A DNA stretch of 6,162 nt from Ilumatobacteraceae bacterium (GCA_007117775.1 SKFX01000073.1:1-6162), one strand, 5' to 3'; shown: positions 1 through 6,145, numbered from the stretch's first letter. Program-made: numbers and translations. Notes: generated by a model from the sequence alone, not told the origin.

Positions 1-1
1 C

Positions 2-52
2 GCAGGCACGAACCGGCTCGATGCCGTCGATCGGCATAGCCTGACGCGGTGA
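2..52 (+). CDS. C-terminal end of an unidentified upstream gene (partial)
   Basis: One frame is open from the left edge and ends at a TGA at 50-52, giving the tail AGTNRLDAVDRHSLTR. The stop overlaps the GTG start of menG as GTGA (49-52), the arrangement of translationally coupled genes in high-GC actinobacteria; the opposite side of menG lies at an equally tight junction. The other two forward frames stop at 37-39 and 42-44, so they could also be gene ends, but neither would overlap menG. Sixteen residues are too few to identify a family. A men-pathway gene such as menE would fit the context, but the tail lacks a clear acyl-CoA-ligase Gly-Lys motif, so I do not name it. Confidence 0.35.
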   Translation, partial: AGTNRLDAVDRHSLTR

Positions 53-771
53 ATTCGACGAACACGGCTCGCCCGTCATGGGACCGCGACGATCTGCCCG
101 AAGGCGAGGACAAAGTCGTTGCAGTGCGCGAGATGTTCGATGCCATCGCGCCGCGCTATGACCTGGTCAACCGCATCATGACCTTCCGCTTGGACGTCCG
201 GTGGCGGCGGCGGGCGATCCGCGAACTCGGCCTCCCGGCTGGTTCCACCGTCATCGACCTCGCCAGCGGCACCGGCGATATGTGTCGGGACCTGCAGCGC
301 GCCGGCCTGCACCCGTACTCGTTCGATCTCAGTTTCGGCATGCTGTCGGCTGACCGTTCCGGAGCCCCGCGGGTCCAGGCCGATATCTTGGGGCTCCCCC
401 TGACCACCGGATCAGTCGACGGGGCCACCTGCGGGTTCGCGCTCCGCAACCTCGTGGACCTGGGCGCGTTCTTCGACGAACTCGGCCGAGTGCTGCGACC
501 AGGAGGCCGGATCGCATTACTCGATGTCGGCGTGCCCAGGAACCGTCTCGTCCGCTGGGGCAATGGCATCTACTTCGGACGTATCGTCCCGCGTATCGGT
601 GGCCTGCTGTCTGATCCGGCGGCATATCGCTATCTGCCGCGCAGCGTCAGCTATCTCCCAGCACCCGAGAAGATGACCGAGATGCTCGCCGGCGCCGGCT
701 TCGTCAATGTGCGCCATCGTGGCCTGAGCGGCGGGATCACCCAGTTGCTGACCGCGACCCGGAGGCCGTGA
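49..771 (+). CDS. menG: Demethylmenaquinone methyltransferase (UbiE/MenG family)
   Basis: This is a class I SAM-dependent methyltransferase of 240 aa, close to the usual UbiE/MenG length. It is predicted to C-methylate demethylmenaquinone in the last step of menaquinone synthesis, acting at the cytoplasmic face of the membrane. The family N-terminal block is clear at residues 28-53 (MFDAIAPRYDLVNR, then a W-R-R-R cluster). The SAM-binding motif I is DLASGTGD (70-77), an acidic-loop equivalent is FDLSFGML (92-99), and the UbiE-specific LRNLVD is at 132-137. RVLRPGG at 147-153 is the post-motif block, but the family's usual Glu-x-Ser after it reads D-V-G (159-161). The family C-terminal YRYLPRS block (193-199) is present. 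The GTG start overlaps the preceding stop (GTGA), with no good Shine-Dalgarno upstream, suggesting coupled translation. A closely related quinone methyltransferase is the only real alternative; menF immediately downstream supports the menaquinone role. Confidence 0.9.
   Translation: MNSTNTARPSWDRDDLPEGEDKVVAVREMFDAIAPRYDLVNRIMTFRLDVRWRRRAIRELGLPAGSTVIDLASGTGDMCRDLQRAGLHPYSFDLSFGMLSADRSGAPRVQADILGLPLTTGSVDGATCGFALRNLVDLGAFFDELGRVLRPGGRIALLDVGVPRNRLVRWGNGIYFGRIVPRIGGLLSDPAAYRYLPRSVSYLPAPEKMTEMLAGAGFVNVRHRGLSGGITQLLTATRRP
761..765 (+). promoter_or_regulatory. Ribosome binding site for menF
   Basis: GGAGG lies within the last codons of menG. It is only 2 nt from the GTG at 768 but 8 nt from the ATG at 774. 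The spacing therefore favours ATG 774 as the menF start, although GTG 768 would overlap the menG stop in a GTGA arrangement. Confidence 0.6.
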
Positions 772-773
772 CG

Positions 774-1985
774 ATGCGCGCCGTGACCATGGAGCTGGCA
801 CAGTTCGTGGGCTCAGCCGTCGACAGAGGTATCAGCCTCAGTCGCCTCGTCGGAGACACCGGCATGCTCTTCGCGCGCGGCGACTCGGGAATCGTCGGCC
901 ATGGTGTCGCAGCGATGATCGACGCCGACGATGCTGCTCGATTCCTGGCAGCGATCGACCACGACGACCGAACCGGCTACGCCATCGGTCCGGTCGCCAT
1001 CGGCGCATTGGACTTCGTCCCGGGCGCACCGGCCGACCTGATCGTGCCGGCGGTGACGGTGGGGCGCGATCTCAGCGGCCGCACCTTGGTCACGGCCATC
1101 GATGGTGCCGACGCCGATGAGCTCATCACGGCTGCCAGCTACGAGCCACCGGTCACCGCCGGATCATTTTCGATCGGACCCCAAGTGCCGATCGAGCGGT
1201 ACCTCGAGGCGGTCACCGAGGCCCGCGACGCCGTACGACGCGGCGAACTCAACAAGGCGGTCATCGCGCGCCCCATCGAGGTTCGAAGCGACCACCCCAT
1301 CGACGTACAAGGTGTGCTGAGAAGGTTGGAGCAATCCTTCGCTTCGAGCTATCGGTACTGCATCGATGGCCTGATCGGAGCATCCCCCGAGCTGCTCGTG
1401 GCCGTCGAGGGCAACCGGGTGCGATCTCATCCTCTGGCGGGGACCGCAGCACGCACCGGCGATCCCGACACCGATCTGGCGATCGCCCGTGACCTGATCG
1501 CCAGCACCAAGGATCAGATCGAACACCGTGTCGTGATCGAGTCGGTCCACGACACCCTGTTGGCGTACACCAGCTATCTCGACTGGCAACCCGAACCCTC
1601 GATCATCGAGATCGCCAATGTCCAGCATCTCGGCTCAGAGGTGATGGGCCAGCTCTCGCGACCGCGACCCGATGTGATCGAACTCGTCAGGGCGTTGCTT
1701 CCCACTCCTGCGCTCGGAGGCCACCCGCGCCGAGAGGCACTCGAGTTGATCGAACGGGTGGAGGGCTTCGATCGGGGCCGTTATGGCGGAGCGGTCGGAT
1801 GGGTCGACGGACGGGGCAATGGTGAGTGGGCCGTCACGATCCGGTGTGCCGAATTGAGCGATGACCGATATCGGGCCCGGCTGGTCGCGGGCGGTGGCAT
1901 CGTGGCGGGCAGCGACCCAGAACGCGAACTCGCCGAAACACAGGCCAAACTCCAAGCGATGCTCTCTGCGTTGGTTCGACCCTGA
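774..1985 (+). CDS. menF: Isochorismate synthase MenF
   Basis: This is a 403-aa chorismate-binding enzyme that isomerises chorismate to isochorismate with Mg2+, the entry step of menaquinone synthesis, in the cytoplasm. The catalytic domain occupies roughly residues 135-403. NKAVIAR carries the expected general-base Lys161, and GASPELL carries the expected general-acid Glu206 (counterparts of Lys147 and Glu197 of E. coli EntC). Further family blocks are SHPLAGTAARTG (218-229), STKDQIEHR (244-252), the NVQHL block (282-286), PTPALGG (310-316), EGFDRGRYGGAVGW (330-343) and the C-terminal AGGGIVAGSDPERELAET (372-389). Residues 1-130 are the poorly conserved N-terminal part. The start is ATG 774 because of GGAGG 8 nt upstream; GTG 768 would add two residues. 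It follows menG with a 2-bp gap, so the two are probably cotranscribed. Siderophore-type (EntC/DhbC) or salicylate-forming relatives share these motifs, but the men neighbours on all sides favour MenF. Confidence 0.93.
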   Translation: MRAVTMELAQFVGSAVDRGISLSRLVGDTGMLFARGDSGIVGHGVAAMIDADDAARFLAAIDHDDRTGYAIGPVAIGALDFVPGAPADLIVPAVTVGRDLSGRTLVTAIDGADADELITAASYEPPVTAGSFSIGPQVPIERYLEAVTEARDAVRRGELNKAVIARPIEVRSDHPIDVQGVLRRLEQSFASSYRYCIDGLIGASPELLVAVEGNRVRSHPLAGTAARTGDPDTDLAIARDLIASTKDQIEHRVVIESVHDTLLAYTSYLDWQPEPSIIEIANVQHLGSEVMGQLSRPRPDVIELVRALLPTPALGGHPRREALELIERVEGFDRGRYGGAVGWVDGRGNGEWAVTIRCAELSDDRYRARLVAGGGIVAGSDPERELAETQAKLQAMLSALVRP

Positions 1986-2012
1986 TCGGCACGGACCGGA
2001 TCCGGCCGTGTC

Positions 2013-2055
2013 CGGCCGTCCCGACGGGCCGACCACCGGTGGCCTCGAGAGGCCA
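2013..2055. terminator. Possible bidirectional terminator hairpins between menF and menD
   Basis: The 78-bp spacer between the convergent menF and menD stops holds several short GC-rich inverted repeats. The best is TGGCCT (2040-2045) pairing with AGGCCA (2050-2055) around the tetraloop CGAG. A second candidate pairs CGGCC (2013-2017) with GGCCG (2027-2031). CCACCGGTGG (2033-2042) is also a perfect palindrome that overlaps the first stem. None is followed by a T-run on either strand, so intrinsic termination is not proven. The position, 9 nt past the menD stop, is what suggests a role. Confidence 0.3.
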
Positions 2056-2063
2056 GAGCGAAC

Positions 2064-3764
2064 TCAAGCAGGCCGGGTGCCGAGCGATTCGGCGACCGCG
2101 TCGTTGAGCCGGCGATGATCTTCGACGTTGTCGCTGCGGTCGGTTCGCACCACGATCACCGTCGATCGCCCCGGCCCGGTCTCGTCATCGGTGGGATCGG
2201 CGGAACGCAGAGCTGCTCGCAACTCCGATGGTGTGGTGGGATGAACGACATCGAGACCATGGGCGGCGGCCAGGCCGGCGAGGTCCGTCCCGTGTGGGGT
2301 GCCGAAGAGGAGTTCGAAACGCTCGGTATCGAGCTGTTGCGCCTGAGGCAGGAATGAGAAGATCCCGCCCCCATCATTGTCGATGACGACGATGCGCAAA
2401 CCGATATCGCGACCTGCGAGCGCGATGAGCGCCGAGGCATCGTGGACGAAGGCGAGATCGCCGATCAGCACGGTCACATCCCGGCCTCCGAGCGCCCGGC
2501 CGAGCGCCGTCGAGATCGTGCCATCGATGCCGTTGGCGCCGCGATTCGCGAATGCCCGAGCCGCAGGCCCACCGAACCACTCCAAATCGCGAATCGGCAT
2601 CGACGACGCCACCACCAGATCCCTCGCTCCCGACTCCTCAGCCACGATCCGAGCGACGAGGGGCTCGGTGAGTGCGACCGCATCAGCGAAGATGCGATCG
2701 ACGGCGGCGAGTGCCTGCGCCTCGGCATGCAGCCATCGGGCCTGCCAGGGGGTCTGGCGGGCCGCCGTGAACGCGATCTCGAGGATCTCATCGGGCGTGG
2801 CGCGGGCCACCACCAGACCTTCGGGGTCGATCACCCCGGGACCACCGACTTGGATGACCCGGGCCTCAGCACGCACCAACCACTCCGACACCACCCTCGA
2901 TGCCGGGGGCCGCCCGATCCGGATCACGACCTCAGGCAGGTGAGCCGATGCGAACCCGTCGTGGCGAAGGATCGGATCGGCCATGGTGATGGCACCGGGC
3001 AGATGGCGCACACCCGACAACGGATCAGCGATCAACGGCCATGAGGTGTGCTCTACCAGTGCCGCAATGATCTCGGGGTCGATACCGCTGCAACCGCCAG
3101 CGACGATGAGACCACGCTGGACGTCGATCTCAGCCGACACCGCATCGCCGTCGTCACGCTCATCGTCACGCTCATCGTCACGCTCATCGTCACGCTCATC
3201 GTCACAGCCGACACCGGGTGCATCGATATGCGCCGGCAACTCATCGGCCTCACCCAACAGCGGCTCACCGAACGCGAGGTTGAGATGGACCGGGCCGCGC
3301 GAACCGGTGTGGAGCACCTGGCGCGCAAGTGGTCGCCAGGAGTCGGATTCGGCCGGATCCGGGACTCCCGGATCGACGAACCAACGCACCGAGGCGCCGT
3401 AGAGGTGACGCTGATCAATGGTCTGGGGCGCGCCAATCCCGCGCAACTCGGCCGGGCGGTCGGCGGTCAGCACGATCATCGCCGTCTGCGACATCGAGGC
3501 CTCGACGATCGCTGGATGGAAATTGACCGCAGCGGTCCCGCTGGTGCAGAGCAAGAGCGCCGGCGCTCCCAGTGAGCCGAGGCCGAGCGCAACGAACGCC
3601 GCAGCGCGTTCATCGTGCACGATATGGACCTGCAACTCATCTCGATCCGCGATTGCCACGGCCATCGGGGTCGACCGAGAGCCGGGCGATACCACCGCAT
3701 GGCGAACCCCCGACGCGATCCACTCATCGACGAGCGTCGCGCAGAACGTTGCAGCAGCCGACAT
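2064..3764 (-). CDS. menD: 2-succinyl-5-enolpyruvyl-6-hydroxy-3-cyclohexene-1-carboxylate synthase MenD
   Basis: This is a 566-aa ThDP-dependent enzyme of normal MenD length. It adds the succinyl-semialdehyde unit from 2-oxoglutarate to isochorismate, giving SEPHCHC, pyruvate-retaining and CO2-releasing, in the cytoplasm. The Pyr domain (about 1-180) shows SPGSRSTP (26-33), the catalytic Glu52 in DERAAAF (51-57), TSGTAAVNFHPA (74-85), LTADRPAELRG (99-109) and the QTIDQRHLYG block (114-123). The central domain (about 210-340) has GVRHLPGAIT (251-260) and IGRPPASR (283-290). The PP domain has SSMPIRDLEWF (387-397), ANRGANGIDG (406-415) and the ThDP/Mg2+ motif from GDL (435-437) to NDGGGIF (463-469). 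Residues 188-205 are four tandem Asp-Glu-Arg-Asp units, absent from MenD proteins I know. The start is ATG 3764; no Shine-Dalgarno is visible, so it may be leaderless. It is divergent from the DsbA-like gene and convergent with menF. Confidence 0.97.
   Translation of the reverse strand: MSAAATFCATLVDEWIASGVRHAVVSPGSRSTPMAVAIADRDELQVHIVHDERAAAFVALGLGSLGAPALLLCTSGTAAVNFHPAIVEASMSQTAMIVLTADRPAELRGIGAPQTIDQRHLYGASVRWFVDPGVPDPAESDSWRPLARQVLHTGSRGPVHLNLAFGEPLLGEADELPAHIDAPGVGCDDERDDERDDERDDERDDGDAVSAEIDVQRGLIVAGGCSGIDPEIIAALVEHTSWPLIADPLSGVRHLPGAITMADPILRHDGFASAHLPEVVIRIGRPPASRVVSEWLVRAEARVIQVGGPGVIDPEGLVVARATPDEILEIAFTAARQTPWQARWLHAEAQALAAVDRIFADAVALTEPLVARIVAEESGARDLVVASSMPIRDLEWFGGPAARAFANRGANGIDGTISTALGRALGGRDVTVLIGDLAFVHDASALIALAGRDIGLRIVVIDNDGGGIFSFLPQAQQLDTERFELLFGTPHGTDLAGLAAAHGLDVVHPTTPSELRAALRSADPTDDETGPGRSTVIVVRTDRSDNVEDHRRLNDAVAESLGTRPA
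3151..3205. repeat. 12-bp tandem repeat, about 4.6 copies, inside menD
   Basis: Four perfect copies of TCGTCACGCTCA run from 3151 to 3198, followed by a partial copy (TCGTCAC, 3199-3205). On the coding (minus) strand each copy adds four residues, Asp-Glu-Arg-Asp, so gain or loss of units keeps the menD frame. The repeat lies between the end of the N-terminal Pyr domain and the central domain, a place that should tolerate length variation. The copies are identical at the DNA level, which suggests recent slippage-type expansion. Confidence 0.95.
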
Positions 3765-3807
3765 CGCAGCAACGATACGGCCGACATCGCGAACTAGCGT
3801 CGCGGAG
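3765..3807. promoter_or_regulatory. Divergent intergenic region between menD and the DsbA-like gene
   Basis: These 43 bp separate two divergent start codons and must hold, or overlap, both promoters and any operator. I find no convincing -10/-35 pair on either strand; TATCGT on the minus strand (3771-3776) is a weak -10 look-alike for a leaderless menD. An inverted repeat pairs CGCGA (3788-3792) with TCGCG (3800-3804) around a 7-nt loop just before the plus-strand start, and could be a hairpin or an operator. In such a GC-rich genome a 5-bp match may be chance. Confidence 0.35.
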
Positions 3808-4470
3808 ATGAGGAGCAGCCTGACGATCGAGATCTGGTCAGACCTGGTCTGCCCATGGTGCTACATCGGCAAACGGCGCTTCGAGGCCGCCGTCACCCGC
3901 CTCAGCACCGAATGGGCAATGGACCCCTCGGAGTGCTTCGAGGTCCGGTATCTGCCGTTCCAACTCGACCCGACGGCACGTGAACCCAGACCGGTGCTCG
4001 AGGTCTACGAGGCCAAGTTCGGCGCGCAGGCGCCGTCAATCATCGAGCGTGTCACCGCTCAGGCGGCGCTTGATGGGCTCGAGTTCAACTTCGACCGGGC
4101 ACTGCGGGCCAATACCTTCGACGCCCATCGGCTGTTGTGGTGGGCCGAGCATCCCGTTACAGGTCTCGATCAGGCTGGCCTCAATGAATCGATCATGCGC
4201 GCGTATTTCACCGAGGGCCTCGATATCGCCGACCACCGGGTGCTCTCGGATCGAGCGGTCGACATCGGCGCTGATCGAGACGCTGTGTCAGAGTTCCTCG
4301 CCGGTGATGCCGGCCGTGCCGAGGTGCAGGCACTCATCGCCACAGCCCCATCGCGCCAGATCACTGCCGTGCCCACCTATGTGATCGACGGAGCATGGTC
4401 CATTCCGGGAGCCCAGGACGTCGAAGTCTTCGTCCAGGCATTGCGTCGTATGGCAGAACGCGGCCACTGA
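3808..4470 (+). CDS. DsbA/FrnE-family thioredoxin-fold oxidoreductase
   Basis: This is a 220-aa protein of the FrnE-like DsbA family (related to 2-hydroxychromene-2-carboxylate isomerase). It opens with a beta strand and the active-site CPWC at residues 15-18 (SDLVCPWCYIGKRRFE), has the family block NTFDAHRLLWW in the helical insert, and ends with the cis-proline motif AVPT (Pro189) followed by YVIDG and a GAQ block. It has no signal peptide or membrane segment, so it is predicted to be cytoplasmic and to catalyse disulfide exchange or isomerisation on an unknown substrate. The reading frame is open upstream to 3418, but that part is antisense to menD. ATG 3808 is chosen because the fold begins immediately after it. 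GGAG abuts the ATG, too close to act as a normal Shine-Dalgarno. It is 6 bp upstream of menH and in the same frame, so the pair is probably cotranscribed. Its part in quinone metabolism, if any, is unknown. Confidence 0.9.
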   Translation: MRSSLTIEIWSDLVCPWCYIGKRRFEAAVTRLSTEWAMDPSECFEVRYLPFQLDPTAREPRPVLEVYEAKFGAQAPSIIERVTAQAALDGLEFNFDRALRANTFDAHRLLWWAEHPVTGLDQAGLNESIMRAYFTEGLDIADHRVLSDRAVDIGADRDAVSEFLAGDAGRAEVQALIATAPSRQITAVPTYVIDGAWSIPGAQDVEVFVQALRRMAERGH

Positions 4471-4476
4471 ACCACC

Positions 4477-5259
4477 ATGGGGTCCAGTTCGCCAACCGAT
4501 GCACGGATACCGACTCAGATCGCACTCCTCCACGGATTCACCCAGACCGGCCGCAGCTGGGATGCGGTCCGGACCCAACTGCGGGCGTCGGGCGTCCTCG
4601 GCACCGATATCGAGATCATCACCCCCGATCTCGCCGGCCACGGATCACAGTCACATCGTCCGCTCACCTTGCCGGTCGCTGCAGCTGAGTTCACCGAACA
4701 GATCGGCTCGAGCCATGTGGTCGGCTACTCGATGGGGGGACGCCTGGCGCTCCACATCGCGACCGCAGAGCCGACCTCGGTGCGATCGCTCGTGCTCATC
4801 AGCTCGACGGCCGGGATTGACGATCCGGCAGAGCGCGCCGAGCGACGAGCAGCAGACCACGAGCTCGCAGAGCGGATCGAACAGTCCGGCGTGGAGTCGT
4901 TCATCGAATGGTGGCTCAGCCAACCGATGTTCGCGACCCTCGACGAAGGGGCGAATGGGTACCGGCTCGATAACACCGCAGCGGGACTCGCTGGGTCACT
5001 GCGCCTGGCAGGCACCGGCGCACATGAGCCACTCTGGGACGCGCTCAGCAGGCTGCAGATGCCGACGCTCATCATCACCGGCGCCCTCGACACCAAGTTC
5101 ACCGCACTCGGTGAGCGCTTGGCTGCGTCGATCACCCATGCCCGCCAGATCGTCGTTGCTGACTCGGGCCATGCCGTCCACCTCGAGCGACCCGCGGTCG
5201 TCTCGAAGATCCTCGCCGACTGGTTCGCGGAGGTCGATCCGGCCGGCTTGGGTGCCTGA
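4477..5259 (+). CDS. menH: SHCHC synthase MenH (alpha/beta hydrolase)
   Basis: This is a 260-aa alpha/beta-hydrolase-fold protein, the normal MenH length. It is predicted to eliminate pyruvate from SEPHCHC, the MenD product, to give 2-succinyl-6-hydroxy-2,4-cyclohexadiene-1-carboxylate in the cytoplasm. The oxyanion motif LLHGFTQTGRSWD is at 17-29, DLAGHG at 51-56, the nucleophile elbow GYSMGGRLAL at 83-92 (Ser85), GALDTKF at 202-208 (Asp205) and SGHAVHLERP at 230-239 (His232). Ser85, Asp205 and His232 match the known MenH triad in order and spacing. GYSMGGRLAL, Asp-x-Lys-Phe and GHAVHLE are more specific to MenH than to general hydrolases. ATG 4477 starts 6 nt after the upstream stop with no visible Shine-Dalgarno, suggesting translation by coupling. 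The adjacent menD and menA strengthen the call; an unrelated esterase is the alternative, since MenH is often misassigned. Confidence 0.88.
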   Translation: MGSSSPTDARIPTQIALLHGFTQTGRSWDAVRTQLRASGVLGTDIEIITPDLAGHGSQSHRPLTLPVAAAEFTEQIGSSHVVGYSMGGRLALHIATAEPTSVRSLVLISSTAGIDDPAERAERRAADHELAERIEQSGVESFIEWWLSQPMFATLDEGANGYRLDNTAAGLAGSLRLAGTGAHEPLWDALSRLQMPTLIITGALDTKFTALGERLAASITHARQIVVADSGHAVHLERPAVVSKILADWFAEVDPAGLGA

Positions 5260-5268
5260 CCCTCAGGC
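5254..5268. terminator. Hairpin containing both stop codons of menH and menA
   Basis: GCCTGA (5254-5259) pairs perfectly with TCAGGC (5263-5268) around the loop CCC. The TGA of menH and the TGA of menA (read on the minus strand) are the paired arms, so the same stem forms in both transcripts. No T-run follows on either side. It may serve as a short bidirectional end signal or only reflect two identical coding ends meeting. Confidence 0.35.
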
Positions 5269-6138
5269 CGAGAGCACGGCGCCGGCAGTCACCGCCACAC
5301 CCCAGAGCAGCTGAACCCGTCCGGTCTCAGCAAGTACCGGAATGAGGCCGGCGCCGGTGGTGCCGGCCAGCACCGTGCGCACCGGCCGCTGCGCAGCACC
5401 AGCCATGAGCAGTCCGAGCGCGACCCAGGGCGTCCCGCTGAGCGCACCCACGACCGCCACGGCGAGGGCGATCGCGATCAACACCACATAGAGGTGTCGC
5501 GTCGCTCGATCACCGATACGCACTGCGAGGGTGCGCTTGCCGACGCGCTCGTCACCGGGGCGATCGCGCAGGTTGTTGATCACCAACAGCGCACATGCCA
5601 GCGCACCGACACCGATACCGAGCAGGATTGACAGTCCGCTGATGACCTGCACTGCAACATAGGTGGTGCCGACCGTGGCCACCAGGCCGAAGAACACGAA
5701 GACGAACAGTTCCCCGAGCCCGGCGTATCCATAGGGTCGCGGCCCACCGGTATAACCCCATGCCGCTGCGATACTGGCGGCTCCGACGGCGAGCAGCCAC
5801 CAGGTGGTCGACGCCGCGAGCACGAGACCGGCGATGGCAGCCACCCCGAACGCGGCGAGGGCAGCTCGCTTGACCGCTGCCGGCGTAGCGAGCCCCGACG
5901 CGACGAGACGGATCGGCCCGATTCGATCATCATCGGTGCCGCGGACGCCATCGCTGTAGTCGTTCGCGTAATTGACCCCGATCTGCAGTGCGAGACTGAC
6001 CACGAGTGCGAGGCCCACCCGCCACCACACGACCTCATCGCCCGAGGTGGCGTTGAGCGCAGCTGATGCCCCGACCATCACGGGCACCACGGCTGCAGGA
6101 AGAGTGCGCGGTCGAGCGCCGACCCACCAGCGTTTCAC
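5263..6138 (-). CDS. menA: 1,4-dihydroxy-2-naphthoate polyprenyltransferase MenA
   Basis: This is a 291-aa integral membrane protein of the UbiA superfamily. It transfers a polyprenyl chain from its diphosphate to DHNA, giving demethylmenaquinone, the substrate of MenG. The N-terminal ARPRTLPAA (8-16) is typical of MenA. The first Mg2+/diphosphate motif is NYANDYSDGVRGTD (56-69, with Asp60 and Asp63), followed by R72 and GPIRLVASG (74-82). The second Asp-rich motif is NNLRDRPGDE (188-197, Asp192 and Asp196), followed by GKRTLAVRIG (200-209). Around these lie multiple hydrophobic helices, for example about 40-55, 92-110, 112-128, 143-160, 167-187, 216-233, 236-250 and 275-291. The start is GTG at 6136-6138, supported by GGAG 7 nt upstream on the minus strand. 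It converges on menH with 3 bp between stops. Confidence 0.94.
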   Translation of the reverse strand: MKRWWVGARPRTLPAAVVPVMVGASAALNATSGDEVVWWRVGLALVVSLALQIGVNYANDYSDGVRGTDDDRIGPIRLVASGLATPAAVKRAALAAFGVAAIAGLVLAASTTWWLLAVGAASIAAAWGYTGGPRPYGYAGLGELFVFVFFGLVATVGTTYVAVQVISGLSILLGIGVGALACALLVINNLRDRPGDERVGKRTLAVRIGDRATRHLYVVLIAIALAVAVVGALSGTPWVALGLLMAGAAQRPVRTVLAGTTGAGLIPVLAETGRVQLLWGVAVTAGAVLSA

Positions 6139-6145
6139 GGGTGTG

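Noticed and set aside
1701..1728. Leu in place of His in the MenF block usually written Leu-His-Pro-Thr
   Set aside because: Genuine MenF proteins also vary at this position, so it is not evidence of lost or altered activity.
2377..3044. Long plus-strand open frames (188 and 200 aa) opposite menD
   Set aside because: They lie antisense to strongly conserved MenD motifs, have Arg/Ser/Pro-rich composition and no recognisable domain; long open antisense frames are expected at this GC content.
3151..3205. Possible CRISPR-like or iteron array
   Set aside because: Units are 12 bp, directly abutting with no spacers, and keep the menD frame; this is a coding minisatellite.
3048..3575. Plus-strand frame with a repeated Val-Thr-Leu-Ile segment, resembling a membrane stretch
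   Set aside because: The hydrophobic repeat is only the antisense reading of the 12-bp repeat in menD; the rest has no family features.
3418..3807. Upstream extension of the DsbA-like reading frame to 350 aa
   Set aside because: The added 130 residues are antisense to the conserved N-terminal half of menD, are low-complexity Ser/Arg/Ala-rich and precede the natural start of the DsbA fold.
4499..5314. 271-aa open frame overlapping menH
   Set aside because: It is an out-of-frame reading of menH, rich in Ser/Arg/Pro, while the menH frame carries a full catalytic triad.
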